Shown: positions 14,786 through 24,067 of the stretch, in pieces
How positions within the stretch are numbered: the first letter of the stretch is position 1
Layout: every line of letters starts with the position of its first letter
Source: Draconibacterium orientale
GTDB lineage: Bacteria; Bacteroidota; Bacteroidia; Bacteroidales; Prolixibacteraceae
Direction: 5' to 3'
Assembly (NCBI RefSeq): GCF_000626635.1
Contig: NZ_CP007451.1
Location: 2,046,001-2,110,000, forward strand
DNA length: 64,000 nucleotides
Notes under the pieces: generated by a model
Told to the model about the DNA's origin: nothing
The model's database searches: none
The model's input: the letters and a program-made list of their open reading frames with translations, nothing else
Program-made: the position numbers and the translations under genes

Positions 14786-17365
14786 ATGTTTACTAAGGTT
14801 AGGTTCGTATCTTTGCTTGTCTTTTTTTCATTAATCATTTCACTTTCATTTTCAAAGTCTGCTTCTGGCCAAATTGTTATTTGGAGTGAGGACTTTGATG
14901 GATATGAAAACGGAACAAATACTGGTGTCGGCTCATCGGGAAGTGTTACCAGTTGGATAGCTGCCGGGTATAGACAGGAATCTAATAGTACTATTGCGTA
15001 TGGAGTAACTGTCATCGATAATCAATTAAGAGGGAGGTATACTTCTTATAATAATCCCGACTACAATACCTGGGAAATTGATCCAGGTAATCCAATTGAA
15101 ATCTCGGGCTTTAGCTTTGTTTCGATATCAGTTGATATTAGTGCAGCTGGTGATATGGAAAACAATGATTACATCCGATTGGAATACAATATAGACGGAA
15201 GCGGGTGGAATACATTTGAAACAAACGGATACATTGAAGATAATTTTGGTTCAGCAACTGCCATTCAAAATAACCTGTCAGGTAATTCCTTAAGGTTGCG
15301 AATTACGATGGTGAATAGCCAGAATTCTGAATCTTATTATGCTGATAATATTGTGGTAACCGGGAGTGATGCACCGGATTATTGTGTTCCAGATTATACA
15401 ACTGGAACTGGTGAAGGTGATTTTATTTCGCTTGTTAGGCTCGAATCAATAAACAATACTACAGGGGCATTACCGAATCCCTATTATAATTTCTATAGTA
15501 ATATTTCAACATCTTTAGAAATTGGAGGGGCCTATAATATTACATTAGGTGTTGGAACCTATCCAACCCAAAACAATATCGCTGCCTGGATAGATTTCAA
15601 CCAAGATGGAGATTTTAATGATTCCGGTGAAAAACTTGGGGAACTGAATAGTTTAAGTGGTAGTTCAACAGGTGTAATTAATTTTATTGTGCCTGCAATA
15701 GCAATTTCAGGAATAACCCGGTTACGCGTGAGAGAGTCTTGGACTACAACAGGAATGGATGCTTGTACAAATTATATTTATGGCGAAACTGAAGATTATA
15801 ATGTGAATCTTTTGCCCCCTTGCGCAGTAACTGCTTACAATGTTACCGGAGGAGGAGAGTATTGTGCCGGAGACGGAGGAGTAGCTGTTGGCCTGGATGA
15901 TTCGGAAACAGGTGTTACCTACGAATTGTATCTTAATAGCTCTGCAACCGGAAATATAGTTTCAGGAACAGGCGCTGCAATCAGTTTTGGCAATCAATCT
16001 GCTGCAGGAACGTACACAGTTGTTGGTACGCACAACACTGATGCCTGTGAAGTTTCGATGAATGGAAATGCAACAGTAACTGTAAACCCTGTACCGTCAG
16101 CACCAACAATAGGTACCGTTACACAGCCATCCTGTACTGAGGCAACAGGAAATGTTGTTTTAAACGGACTGCCTTCATCCGGAACCTGGATTGTAACACA
16201 GAATCCGGGAAGTACCACAACATTAGGAACAGGGACAAGTACAACGATAACGGGGCTAGCAGAAAATGATTATACTTTTACGGTTGCTCTTATAAATTCG
16301 GGCAATGGCCTTTCTGCTGAGTATTTCAATAACATGACCCTTTCAGGAACTCCTGCCTTAACCAAAACTGACGCAACAGTAGGTTTTAATTGGGGCAATG
16401 GTGGCCCGGGAGCACCCATTGGGAATGATAACTTTTCAGTTCGGTGGTCAGGGAAAATCCTTCCATTGTACAGCGAAAATTATACGTTCACAACCAATAG
16501 CGACGATGGGATACGGCTTTGGGTAAATGGCACGCAAGTAATTAACAATTGGACAGACCATGCGGCAACCATCAATACAGGAACCATAGACCTTTCAGCA
16601 GGGCAATTATATGATATTGTACTGGAATTTTATGAAAATGGGGGGCAGGCAGTCGCTGAACTATCATGGAGCAGTGCAAGTCAAGCTTTAGAAATTATTC
16701 CACAGTCGCAATTATATCCAACAGGAACGATTTCATCAGGTTGTCCTTCTCCATTCTCATCTACTTTCACAATTAATGCACAACCTGTAGCTCCGTTAAT
16801 TACAACACAACCTTCGGCAAACGATGAATCGTATTGTTTAAACGAACCGGCTAACTCTTTGTCGGTTAATGCAGTCGGTGATGGGCTTAATTATCAGTGG
16901 TTTAGTAATACCAGCCCGTCAACAAGCGGAGGAGCAACCGTGGGTAGCGATAGCCCTTCTTATACACCATTAACTACAAGTGCCGGAACCCTTTATTATT
17001 ATGTGGTTGTTAGTGGAAACTGCGCACCGGATGCTATAAGTTCTGTATCCGGGGCAATTACAGTTAATTCGCTTCCAATAGCAACTATTTCATCCAATAA
17101 CGGGTCGGTGTGTGAAGGAGATGAAGTAATTTTTACCTTTTCGGGTACAAGTGGAGCTACGGTAGCTTATACTATTAACGATGGCACAAACGAAACAGTG
17201 GAATTAACTGGAGGAACAGCACAGAAAAATATGGTGAATGTTACTGAAGACCTGATTTTAAAACTGGTTTCAGTTGATGACGGAACCTGTTCAAGAAATT
17301 TATCAGAAACAACAACGGTGGTGGTAAATCCACTTCCAAACACCGGAGATATAATACCAGATTAG
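14786..17365 (+). CDS. Large secreted modular protein with GEVED, PA14 and Ig-like domains
   Basis: The 859-residue exported protein begins at an ATG giving a clean signal peptide; the frame opens at a GTG 75 bases earlier. Modules in order, in residues from the ATG at 14786: a beta-sandwich (about 30-200); a GEVED domain (about 205-350, with AAWIDFNQDGDFNDSGEKLG and ending YGETEDYNVNL); Ig-like segments; a PA14 domain (about 505-650, with NSDDGIRLWVNG); and further SprB-like Ig segments joined by VNxLP linkers. No T9SS sorting domain ends it. Instead it stops at VVNPLPNTGDIIPD, close to the tails of the next two proteins. PA14 often binds glycans. A cell-surface adhesin or filament role with the downstream genes is inferred. 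Confidence 0.82.
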   Translation: MFTKVRFVSLLVFFSLIISLSFSKSASGQIVIWSEDFDGYENGTNTGVGSSGSVTSWIAAGYRQESNSTIAYGVTVIDNQLRGRYTSYNNPDYNTWEIDPGNPIEISGFSFVSISVDISAAGDMENNDYIRLEYNIDGSGWNTFETNGYIEDNFGSATAIQNNLSGNSLRLRITMVNSQNSESYYADNIVVTGSDAPDYCVPDYTTGTGEGDFISLVRLESINNTTGALPNPYYNFYSNISTSLEIGGAYNITLGVGTYPTQNNIAAWIDFNQDGDFNDSGEKLGELNSLSGSSTGVINFIVPAIAISGITRLRVRESWTTTGMDACTNYIYGETEDYNVNLLPPCAVTAYNVTGGGEYCAGDGGVAVGLDDSETGVTYELYLNSSATGNIVSGTGAAISFGNQSAAGTYTVVGTHNTDACEVSMNGNATVTVNPVPSAPTIGTVTQPSCTEATGNVVLNGLPSSGTWIVTQNPGSTTTLGTGTSTTITGLAENDYTFTVALINSGNGLSAEYFNNMTLSGTPALTKTDATVGFNWGNGGPGAPIGNDNFSVRWSGKILPLYSENYTFTTNSDDGIRLWVNGTQVINNWTDHAATINTGTIDLSAGQLYDIVLEFYENGGQAVAELSWSSASQALEIIPQSQLYPTGTISSGCPSPFSSTFTINAQPVAPLITTQPSANDESYCLNEPANSLSVNAVGDGLNYQWFSNTSPSTSGGATVGSDSPSYTPLTTSAGTLYYYVVVSGNCAPDAISSVSGAITVNSLPIATISSNNGSVCEGDEVIFTFSGTSGATVAYTINDGTNETVELTGGTAQKNMVNVTEDLILKLVSVDDGTCSRNLSETTTVVVNPLPNTGDIIPD

Positions 17366-17389
17366 ACAAACAAAAAGATAAAAACAAAA

Positions 17390-18160
17390 ATGAAAAAGAC
17401 ATTAACTTATTTAATTGCAAGCATAGCGTTTATCGTTTTAAGCGGAACGGCTATGGCACAAGAAGGTTTGACTCCTTTTGTAGGATCTACGCATGTTTAT
17501 TCAGTTGATGCTGACGATGCTACGAATAATACCTTGGAATGGAGTGTAGTTGAAGGCACTCCCGGCAACGATTATACCATTTCTGATGGTGACACCGAAA
17601 CGGCCACGGTTTTATGGAAAACAGCTGGAACATATAAGCTTCAGTTTTCAGAAACTGCCATTGAAACAGGCTGTATTACAACCAAAGAAGTTACCATTGT
17701 GGTAGGAGAAAATACATTTGATGTTTCAACTAGCAATCCTTTAGCAACCTGTAATGCAGCTGATGGACAAGTGAATTATGCAAGTAACGATGCTACAACT
17801 TCCATCAAGTTTACCGTTAATATGGCTACCGGTACTGCCGGCTTTAATCCGAACTGGGAAATCACTTTTACACTTTCTCCCGGAACTGGAGCGACTATTG
17901 CCAATGTTGCTGCTTCAGAAGGAACATTGTCAGGAAGCGGACCTTATACAATTACCGGAATTACAAGTGCAACCGGTACCGGAACAGTCGATATCACAAT
18001 GGATGTAACGGGTGATATTTACACCGTACTGGATGTTGATCTTGAAATTACTTCAGCAACTGAATTGACATACAAAACTTCTGATGTTGACAGTGATGAC
18101 TGGACGGCAATACAAACCATTAACGCAATACCAAATACATCTGAAATTAGAGCGAATTAA
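17390..18160 (+). CDS. Secreted two-domain protein of the T9SS cluster, first copy
   Basis: The 256-residue protein starts with a signal peptide ending AMAQ. Residues about 25-105 form a PKD-like domain (LEWSVVEG...TVLWKTAGTYKLQF...GCITTKEVTIVV). It recurs in the next two genes. A threonine/glycine-rich beta domain follows, and the protein ends NAIPNTSEIRAN. It has no CHU_C or type A sorting domain. It lies 24 bases after the large modular protein and 33 bases before its relative. I do not recognise a named family; a surface-structure subunit is a guess. Confidence 0.75.
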   Translation: MKKTLTYLIASIAFIVLSGTAMAQEGLTPFVGSTHVYSVDADDATNNTLEWSVVEGTPGNDYTISDGDTETATVLWKTAGTYKLQFSETAIETGCITTKEVTIVVGENTFDVSTSNPLATCNAADGQVNYASNDATTSIKFTVNMATGTAGFNPNWEITFTLSPGTGATIANVAASEGTLSGSGPYTITGITSATGTGTVDITMDVTGDIYTVLDVDLEITSATELTYKTSDVDSDDWTAIQTINAIPNTSEIRAN

Positions 18161-18193
18161 AAATTAAAAATCACACAATAGAAATTTATTAGT

Positions 18194-19111
18194 ATGAAAA
18201 AATTAGTCTTTCTTTTAACAGCGGTTCTAGTAACTGCATTTAGTACAGGTATATTTGCACAAAGTACAGGAATAGCCCCACAAGTGGGAAGTAAGCACAA
18301 TTATGCAGTAACATTTACATCGGGTAATACTTACGACTGGGAAGTTACCAGTGATTTTGCAGGCAATACAAGTGTTGAGGGGTCTGTGGTAACTGTTACT
18401 GCCGGAACTGATGATGCAAATATTGACGTAACCTGGGATAATCCTGTGCCGGGTACAACTTATTTTGTTCATGTTACAGAGTCGGGAGCAAATAATTGTT
18501 CAAATAGAAAAGTACTGGCAGTTGTTCCTGTTAATAGTTTCTCTTTGGATATTGTTAGTGTTGATTTAGAGGATGAAGACTCAGACAACGGAGAAAGTTA
18601 TGAAATTTGTGCAGCGGATATTACTATTGATGGTTATGATTCCGAAACGAATTCTTTTACTTACAATTATCATAAGGACTCTGTATATTACAAAGTTACA
18701 GCAGATGGTATTAACCTGGAAAATACTTCATGGAGCCCTCAGTTTACTATTGCACATGAAGAATTAACCGGTACTGTTGTTACCGCGGGTTGGGCAACAG
18801 CAATTGATGGAACCTACTTAATGGGATTGGCAACCGATGGAACGGTTAACGATATTGATGTTGAGACTTCAGCAACAACCTCGGGTGAAATTTGGATTAA
18901 AGTTGTGGTAGACAATTCAACAACAAACGAAGGATTAGATGCTAATAATATTACTGTAAATCTGGTTGAAGACGCAGAAACGAATGTTGATAATAGTAAC
19001 GAATCTGGTGAAGATGGAAATGGAAATGATGTGACATCAACCGGAAATGACGTAAGAACTCAAACGATTAAGGCTCGTCCTGCAACTTCAGGAATTAGTA
19101 CTGATAATTAA
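18194..19111 (+). CDS. Secreted two-domain protein of the T9SS cluster, second copy
   Basis: The 305-residue protein has a signal peptide ending IFAQ. Its PKD-like domain (about 25-115) shares the YDWEVTSD...VTWDNPVPGTTYFVHVTESG...CSNRKVLAVVPV pattern with its neighbours. A longer acidic beta domain follows, with an Asp/Asn/Glu-rich segment near 265-285, and the protein ends IKARPATSGISTDN. No sorting domain is visible. It is the second of two tail-bearing small proteins between the large modular protein and the CHU_C protein. Function is unknown. Confidence 0.75.
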   Translation: MKKLVFLLTAVLVTAFSTGIFAQSTGIAPQVGSKHNYAVTFTSGNTYDWEVTSDFAGNTSVEGSVVTVTAGTDDANIDVTWDNPVPGTTYFVHVTESGANNCSNRKVLAVVPVNSFSLDIVSVDLEDEDSDNGESYEICAADITIDGYDSETNSFTYNYHKDSVYYKVTADGINLENTSWSPQFTIAHEELTGTVVTAGWATAIDGTYLMGLATDGTVNDIDVETSATTSGEIWIKVVVDNSTTNEGLDANNITVNLVEDAETNVDNSNESGEDGNGNDVTSTGNDVRTQTIKARPATSGISTDN

Positions 19112-19121
19112 CCCCAGCTAA

Positions 19122-20033
19122 TTGAAAACAAAGGCATTTTTTATACTGATAATAATTCTCCTGGCTGCCCTGTGTGGGGTAGCTCAGGAGGATTATATCG
19201 TTATGGAAGGTGCCGAACAGAATTATTTTGTCGAAAATCATTCGGGAAGCGATTATTCCTGGAGGATTCTCACAAGCTTTAACCCCGACACCGAAGCAGA
19301 TTCAAACGATTTTACGTTTATTCCATCAGCAAATTCAAATGAAATTCGTGTGCGTTGGGAAAGCGCCGGACTTTATTACCTCGAGGTAACTGAAACCGAT
19401 ATTACCGGCTGCACCAACCGAAAAGTTATGGTGGTAACGGTATGGTCTGATACAACTGTTGTTTCGGCCCCAATTGCCAATGATGATTACGATACCACCG
19501 AATATCAAACATCGGTAATAATCAATTTACTAGCTAACGATGAAGACCAGCAAGAGCTCGATCCTTTATCATTACAGATTTTGCAAGACCCCGCGAATGG
19601 CTTTGTTGACATAAATGGTGATGGTACAGTAATGTACACGCCAAACAATGGCTTTTTGGGCAGCGATGCCTTTCAATACCGCATATGTAACTACGACGAA
19701 AAATGCGACAACGCCAATGTTTTTGTGTATGTAACGGCCGCCGGTTTCTTCATTCCCGAAGCCTTTACACCCAACGCCGATAACGTAAACGACTATTTTG
19801 AAATTATAGGAATTGAGCTATTTGAGCAAAATTCGATTACCATAGTTAACCGCTGGGGAAGAACAGTGTACAAAGCCCGCGGATATGGCATTTCTACATC
19901 GCCATTATTTTGGAATGGTAAATCGAACCAGGGCGGCGACGACAGCGACCTGCCAAGCGGAAGCTACTTTTATGTATTGGATTTAGGAAACGGAGAAAAA
20001 CCAATTGCCGGCTCGGTATATATCGACAGATAA
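19122..20033 (+). CDS. Secreted protein with CHU_C / gliding-motility-type C-terminal domain
   Basis: The 303-residue protein starts at a TTG (19122), supported by the signal peptide KAFFILIIILLAALCGVAQ; no ATG is available. It has the cluster's PKD-like domain (about 24-110, YSWRILTS...VRWESAGLYYLEVTETDITGC), a cadherin-like VCBS domain (about 120-205, ANDDYDTTEYQTSVIINLLA), and a C-terminal gliding-motility-associated domain (about 210-303, FIPEAFTPNADNVNDYFEI...ITIVNRWGRTVY). The last is the type B T9SS sorting signal, normally paired with a SprF-like protein. That partner follows with a 1-base overlap. It is the only member of the cluster with a visible sorting domain. Confidence 0.88.
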   Translation: MKTKAFFILIIILLAALCGVAQEDYIVMEGAEQNYFVENHSGSDYSWRILTSFNPDTEADSNDFTFIPSANSNEIRVRWESAGLYYLEVTETDITGCTNRKVMVVTVWSDTTVVSAPIANDDYDTTEYQTSVIINLLANDEDQQELDPLSLQILQDPANGFVDINGDGTVMYTPNNGFLGSDAFQYRICNYDEKCDNANVFVYVTAAGFFIPEAFTPNADNVNDYFEIIGIELFEQNSITIVNRWGRTVYKARGYGISTSPLFWNGKSNQGGDDSDLPSGSYFYVLDLGNGEKPIAGSVYIDR

Positions 20034-20971
20034 TGGGAAAACGAATAAAAATAACAGCATTTTTAATTCTTACGCTTGTGGTTTTGCTACAGGTAAAACA
20101 GGCCAGCGCCCAGCAAGATCCTATGTACACGCAGTACATGGACAACCTGCAGGTGCTAAATCCGGGATATGCCGGCTCGCAGGGAATTGGAAATATTTTA
20201 ATGGTTGCTCGTAGCCAGTGGGTGGAATTCGATGGCGCTCCGGCAACGCGTTCGTTTACCTATAACACTTCGTACGATGAGCAAAATGTAGGGGTTGGTT
20301 TCTCGCTGATGTCCGACCAGATAGGGCCGCTGAAACAAACCGGATTTTATGCTGATTATTCCTACTTTATTCCGGTGTCGGAAAAATTTAAGCTGGGTTT
20401 AGGACTTAAAGGAGGTGTGAGCTTTTATCGTGCCAATCTTGTTGCGCTTCAAACGGTTGATTCCGACCCGGTATTTAACCACGATATTTACGAAAACTTC
20501 CTGCCCAATGTTGGTGTGGGCTTGTTTTTGTTTTCAGAAACTACCTATTTCGGGGTATCGGTTCCGAAGCTTATTGATAATATAATTATTAACGAAGAGG
20601 TTCAAACCGATTACATTAATAAACAGCAGCGGCATATGTATTTTGTGGCCGGGCACCGCTTTGATATTAGCGAAGATTTTCAGCTAAAAACAAACGGAAT
20701 GATGCGCAAGGTTAAAAGTGCTCCTCTTTCGGTTGATATGACTGTGATGGGTGGTTTTCGCGATAAATTCTGGGTGGGAGCCATGTATCGTTTTGGCGAT
20801 GCATACGGTATGCTGGTTAAGTTTAATCCTTCGCCCAAAATGTCGATTGGTTATGCGTACGATATTACCATTTCAGAGTTAAGCGCCTTTAACAGCGGCA
20901 CGCACGAAATCATGTTCAGTTACAATCTCGATCTCTTTGGCCGTGTTGGCCAGGCAACCGCCGAAAAGTAA
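20033..20971 (+). CDS. PorP/SprF family T9SS outer-membrane protein
   Basis: The 312-residue protein has a signal peptide followed by the family hallmark QQDPMYTQYMDNLQVLNPGY and GVGFSLMSDQIGPLKQTG, then a predicted beta-barrel. SprF helps export or surface-attach SprB in Flavobacterium, and PorP belongs to the Porphyromonas T9SS. Such genes usually sit directly after a type B (CHU_C) substrate, as here. It is likely the dedicated partner of the upstream protein. Bases 20972-21190 downstream show no gene. Confidence 0.92.
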   Translation: MGKRIKITAFLILTLVVLLQVKQASAQQDPMYTQYMDNLQVLNPGYAGSQGIGNILMVARSQWVEFDGAPATRSFTYNTSYDEQNVGVGFSLMSDQIGPLKQTGFYADYSYFIPVSEKFKLGLGLKGGVSFYRANLVALQTVDSDPVFNHDIYENFLPNVGVGLFLFSETTYFGVSVPKLIDNIIINEEVQTDYINKQQRHMYFVAGHRFDISEDFQLKTNGMMRKVKSAPLSVDMTVMGGFRDKFWVGAMYRFGDAYGMLVKFNPSPKMSIGYAYDITISELSAFNSGTHEIMFSYNLDLFGRVGQATAEK

Positions 20972-21193
20972 CTCCTGATAGCTCGCCGCAGCAGTCCAAC
21001 ATCGACTTACAGAAAAAACATTCATGATTCCCGGAAATCACCAACAGAGATGAAAGGGCATCAATATTGTTTCACGCAAAGAAAAGAAGAAGCGCAAAAT
21101 TCGCAAAGGTATAGAATCTGTTTTGTGTGCTTTGCGAAAACTTAGTGATCTACTCTGCGTGAACTTTTTTGTTTTTACCAAATTGACTTACAG

Positions 21194-21220
21194 AAAAAAA
21201 GCCGGGAGTTAGCCCGGCTT
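21194..21220 (-). terminator. Terminator of the susC-to-amylase operon
   Basis: AAGCCGGG (21199-21206) pairs with CCCGGCTT (21213-21220), with a 6-base loop. On the minus strand a run of seven T follows. It lies 24 bases after the amylase stop codon. Confidence 0.85.
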
Positions 21221-21243
21221 CTGAATCGTATCTTTTCAAGAAA

Positions 21244-23997
21244 TTATTTTACCAAAACCTTTTGTGTGGTGCTGTTTCCGTTTTGTACAACGCGGATTAA
21301 ATAAACACCCGGAGTAAAATGCTGCATATCAATTTCAAGCTTATTTTTGCGTAAGTCGCTGGCCTGATATTGCAATGTTCCGGCAATTGAATACAGCTGA
21401 ACTGTAGAAATTGTTTTGTCCGAAACGATTGACAATTTGCTTGATGCCGGATTAGGATAAACCTGCAAATCGCTACTCATAACTTCCGGTTCATCGATGT
21501 CAGTTATAATCCTCGGCTCTTCAAATTGTTGTGTTGAATACAGGCGGTATTCGCCCGGAGCAAACGTAAAGGTTTGATTTGTATTGTTAACTTCAATGGA
21601 GTCGCCGCTGAAAAACTCGTAGTATTTTCCGGACGAAGGAAAGGTAACGACAATATTATTCTCGGTAACATCGAAGTTGCCAAGTCCAACCACATGGTTA
21701 TCACCCTTACTTAGCTTGTACCATTTTGTAATGCCCGCCAAACTGTATTCTGCATCATCAGGCGAAAACACATCGTACTGTTGCTTGAGTTCATTAAGCT
21801 TTGCCATTACCTGAAACAAATCGGTACGATCGGTGTTTTCCAGGTAATTCCAGTAAGGAGGTTTTTCCGATAAGCGACAATCGTTGCTGATTGAGCCATC
21901 GGTGCAACGATTAATAGACTGATCGAAACCTCGTTCACCAAATTGCCAGATCATTTTAGGTCCCGGAAGTGGAATAAAAAATACTGAATTTAGTTCAGCC
22001 CTGTCGAGCGCTGTGGCTAAATCCTGTGTGTTGTAATTTCCTTCAGCTTTTCCGTAATTAAGGCATTTATATACTATCCGTTCTTCATCGTGGCTTTCCA
22101 TATAGGTAACCAGGTTGGGTTCGTCCCAACCACGACTCGTATAAATTCCCCAGTTAATATTATCATTGTAAGCCATAGCTGTTTCGCCATATGAATAATT
22201 CATATTTCCCCAGAGCATAATACCGTAATTAGCCAGTTCTTTTTCTTCCGAATTATCAGCCAGGTGTTCGAAAATCACCAGGGCATCAGCATTGCGTTTC
22301 CAAATTTCATCGCTCATGCGTTTCAGGTTGGCAATTCGGGCAGCATCATAAGTACTCCCCCAACTGGATGGACCATAAGATGTATTCGAAAACCCTTTTG
22401 TAAAATCGAAACGGAAACCATCGACTTTGTATTCGCTCATCCAAAACGATGATACACTGTCGACCAGCTCGCGTGTTGCCGCGCTTTCGTGATTAAAGTC
22501 GTAGCCCCACTGTGCATCCGGATTTTGAAAGTTACTTTGCTGATTATACCAGGGATTATCGGCTGTAACGGTCCAGTTGTCCATGTACATTTGCACAAAC
22601 GGACTTTGCCCGTAGCTGTGGTTTAAAACCATATCGATTACCACGGCAATTCCGCGCTGGTGGCATTCGTCAATCAGTTCTTTTAGTTTGTTTTTGGGGC
22701 CGTAATATTTGTCGGGCGCAAAGTAAAACGACGGATTATACCCCCAGCTACTGTTGCCTTCAAACTCGTTAACGGGCATCAATTCCAGCACGTTTATGCG
22801 CAGGTCTTCTAGGTAATCGAGCTGGTCGATAACGGCCTGGTACGTATGCTCGGTCATAAAATCACGCACCAGCAATTCGTAAATCACTAGTTTGTTTTTA
22901 TCGGGCGATTCAAAATCGGTTACCTGCCAGTTGTATGGTGTTTGAGCGGTTTGTAATACCGAAACAATTCCTTCTGTTTTCCCTTCGGGATAAGCTTTTA
23001 GATTGGGATAAGTAGCTTCGTCGATGTAGCTATCGTTCATGGGATCCAATATCTTTTCGGTGTAAGGGTCAGCAATACGAATGTTTCCATCGATGAGGTA
23101 TTGATAGGCGTATTCTTTTCCGGCTTCCAAATTATTTAGTTCGAGCCAGAAATAGTCGCCATCTTTTTTCATCAGGTAATTGTTGGAAAGTTGCCAGTTG
23201 TTAAAATCGCCCTGTACGTAAACAAATTCTTTTAGTGGTGCCCACAGCACCAATGCTGCGGTGTTATCGTCGATGTAGTTGATTCCTTTTTTATATCCGG
23301 CGGGTAGCGGTTCGTTAATCACTTCGCTGCCCACAAAAATATCCAGCGAGTCGTAAACCGTTTCTCCATCGGCGGTAGCTTCGGCAATCAGCCAGTAGTT
23401 TCCGCTCTCGGTAAAAGTGTGTGTGGTAGTAATTTCGGTGCCTGTAGTTTGGGTTAATACCGTTTCGTTGAGGCTGAGTTTTAAATCGGCTTCTACCGAT
23501 GATTGTGCCGAAAAAGTTATGGCCTCGTTTGCTTTAAAAATAGAGGATCCCGAGGGTTCGGTAATATTCACTACCAGCCCTTCTTCGAAAACCGTTACAA
23601 AAAGATCGGTTGTTTGGTTATTGGCATCTGCCGTGCGAAAAACAAAACACAGTTCGGTTACCTTGTCTCCTGCTTCAACTCCGTAAAACGAATTGATGTC
23701 GGGTGTGATTTCCAATTCATAAACACCATCGCCAGTATAAGTAAGCTGAGGTTGGGTGCTGTTGTTTCCCCACGATTCAATTACATTTTGCCATTGACCC
23801 TTTCCTTCAATGGTAACGCCGGTGTGTGCATAAAGATCGCCGGTATAATAACCAAGTCCGGTTGATTCGGCCGAGTTAAAAGTAATTGTTACTGGTTGGC
23901 TGGCCACCGGAAGTGCAGGGTTGGTTGTTATTATTTGAGCCTGTGCACCGATAAACAGTAAGATAAACAGGCAGACAAAATGTAGTTTCTGAAACAT
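21244..23997 (-). CDS. Secreted GH13 alpha-amylase with T9SS type A sorting domain
   Basis: The 917-residue protein has a signal peptide (ending GAQAQ), N-terminal beta-sandwich modules (about 25-245), a CBM48-like domain (about 248-340, ALVLWAPLKEFVYVQGDFNNW), a GH13 barrel (about 375-740) and a C-terminal sorting domain (about 845-917, LQVYPNPASSKLSI...PGVYLIRVV). The catalytic triad is D531 in GFRFDF, E577 in VIFEHL and D637 in ESHDEER. GH13 enzymes cleave alpha-1,4 (sometimes 1,6) glucans. It takes the place of the lipoprotein SusG and is predicted to reach the surface through T9SS. Last gene of the susC operon. Confidence 0.92.
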   Translation of the reverse strand: MFQKLHFVCLFILLFIGAQAQIITTNPALPVASQPVTITFNSAESTGLGYYTGDLYAHTGVTIEGKGQWQNVIESWGNNSTQPQLTYTGDGVYELEITPDINSFYGVEAGDKVTELCFVFRTADANNQTTDLFVTVFEEGLVVNITEPSGSSIFKANEAITFSAQSSVEADLKLSLNETVLTQTTGTEITTTHTFTESGNYWLIAEATADGETVYDSLDIFVGSEVINEPLPAGYKKGINYIDDNTAALVLWAPLKEFVYVQGDFNNWQLSNNYLMKKDGDYFWLELNNLEAGKEYAYQYLIDGNIRIADPYTEKILDPMNDSYIDEATYPNLKAYPEGKTEGIVSVLQTAQTPYNWQVTDFESPDKNKLVIYELLVRDFMTEHTYQAVIDQLDYLEDLRINVLELMPVNEFEGNSSWGYNPSFYFAPDKYYGPKNKLKELIDECHQRGIAVVIDMVLNHSYGQSPFVQMYMDNWTVTADNPWYNQQSNFQNPDAQWGYDFNHESAATRELVDSVSSFWMSEYKVDGFRFDFTKGFSNTSYGPSSWGSTYDAARIANLKRMSDEIWKRNADALVIFEHLADNSEEKELANYGIMLWGNMNYSYGETAMAYNDNINWGIYTSRGWDEPNLVTYMESHDEERIVYKCLNYGKAEGNYNTQDLATALDRAELNSVFFIPLPGPKMIWQFGERGFDQSINRCTDGSISNDCRLSEKPPYWNYLENTDRTDLFQVMAKLNELKQQYDVFSPDDAEYSLAGITKWYKLSKGDNHVVGLGNFDVTENNIVVTFPSSGKYYEFFSGDSIEVNNTNQTFTFAPGEYRLYSTQQFEEPRIITDIDEPEVMSSDLQVYPNPASSKLSIVSDKTISTVQLYSIAGTLQYQASDLRKNKLEIDMQHFTPGVYLIRVVQNGNSTTQKVLVK

Positions 23998-24020
23998 GTT
24001 TCTTCGGGTTTTAAGAAAAG

Positions 24021-24052
24021 AAAGGTTGCCGGATACATCTCCGGCAACCTTT
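24021..24052 (-). terminator. Intra-operon hairpin after the SusF-like gene
   Basis: AAAGGTTGCCGG (24021-24032) and CCGGCAACCTTT (24041-24052) form a perfect 12-bp stem with T-rich sequence on the minus-strand 3' side. It lies between the SusF-like and amylase genes. It may attenuate transcription or stabilise the upstream part of the message. Confidence 0.6.
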
Positions 24053-24067
24053 TTACTATTTTCTAAT

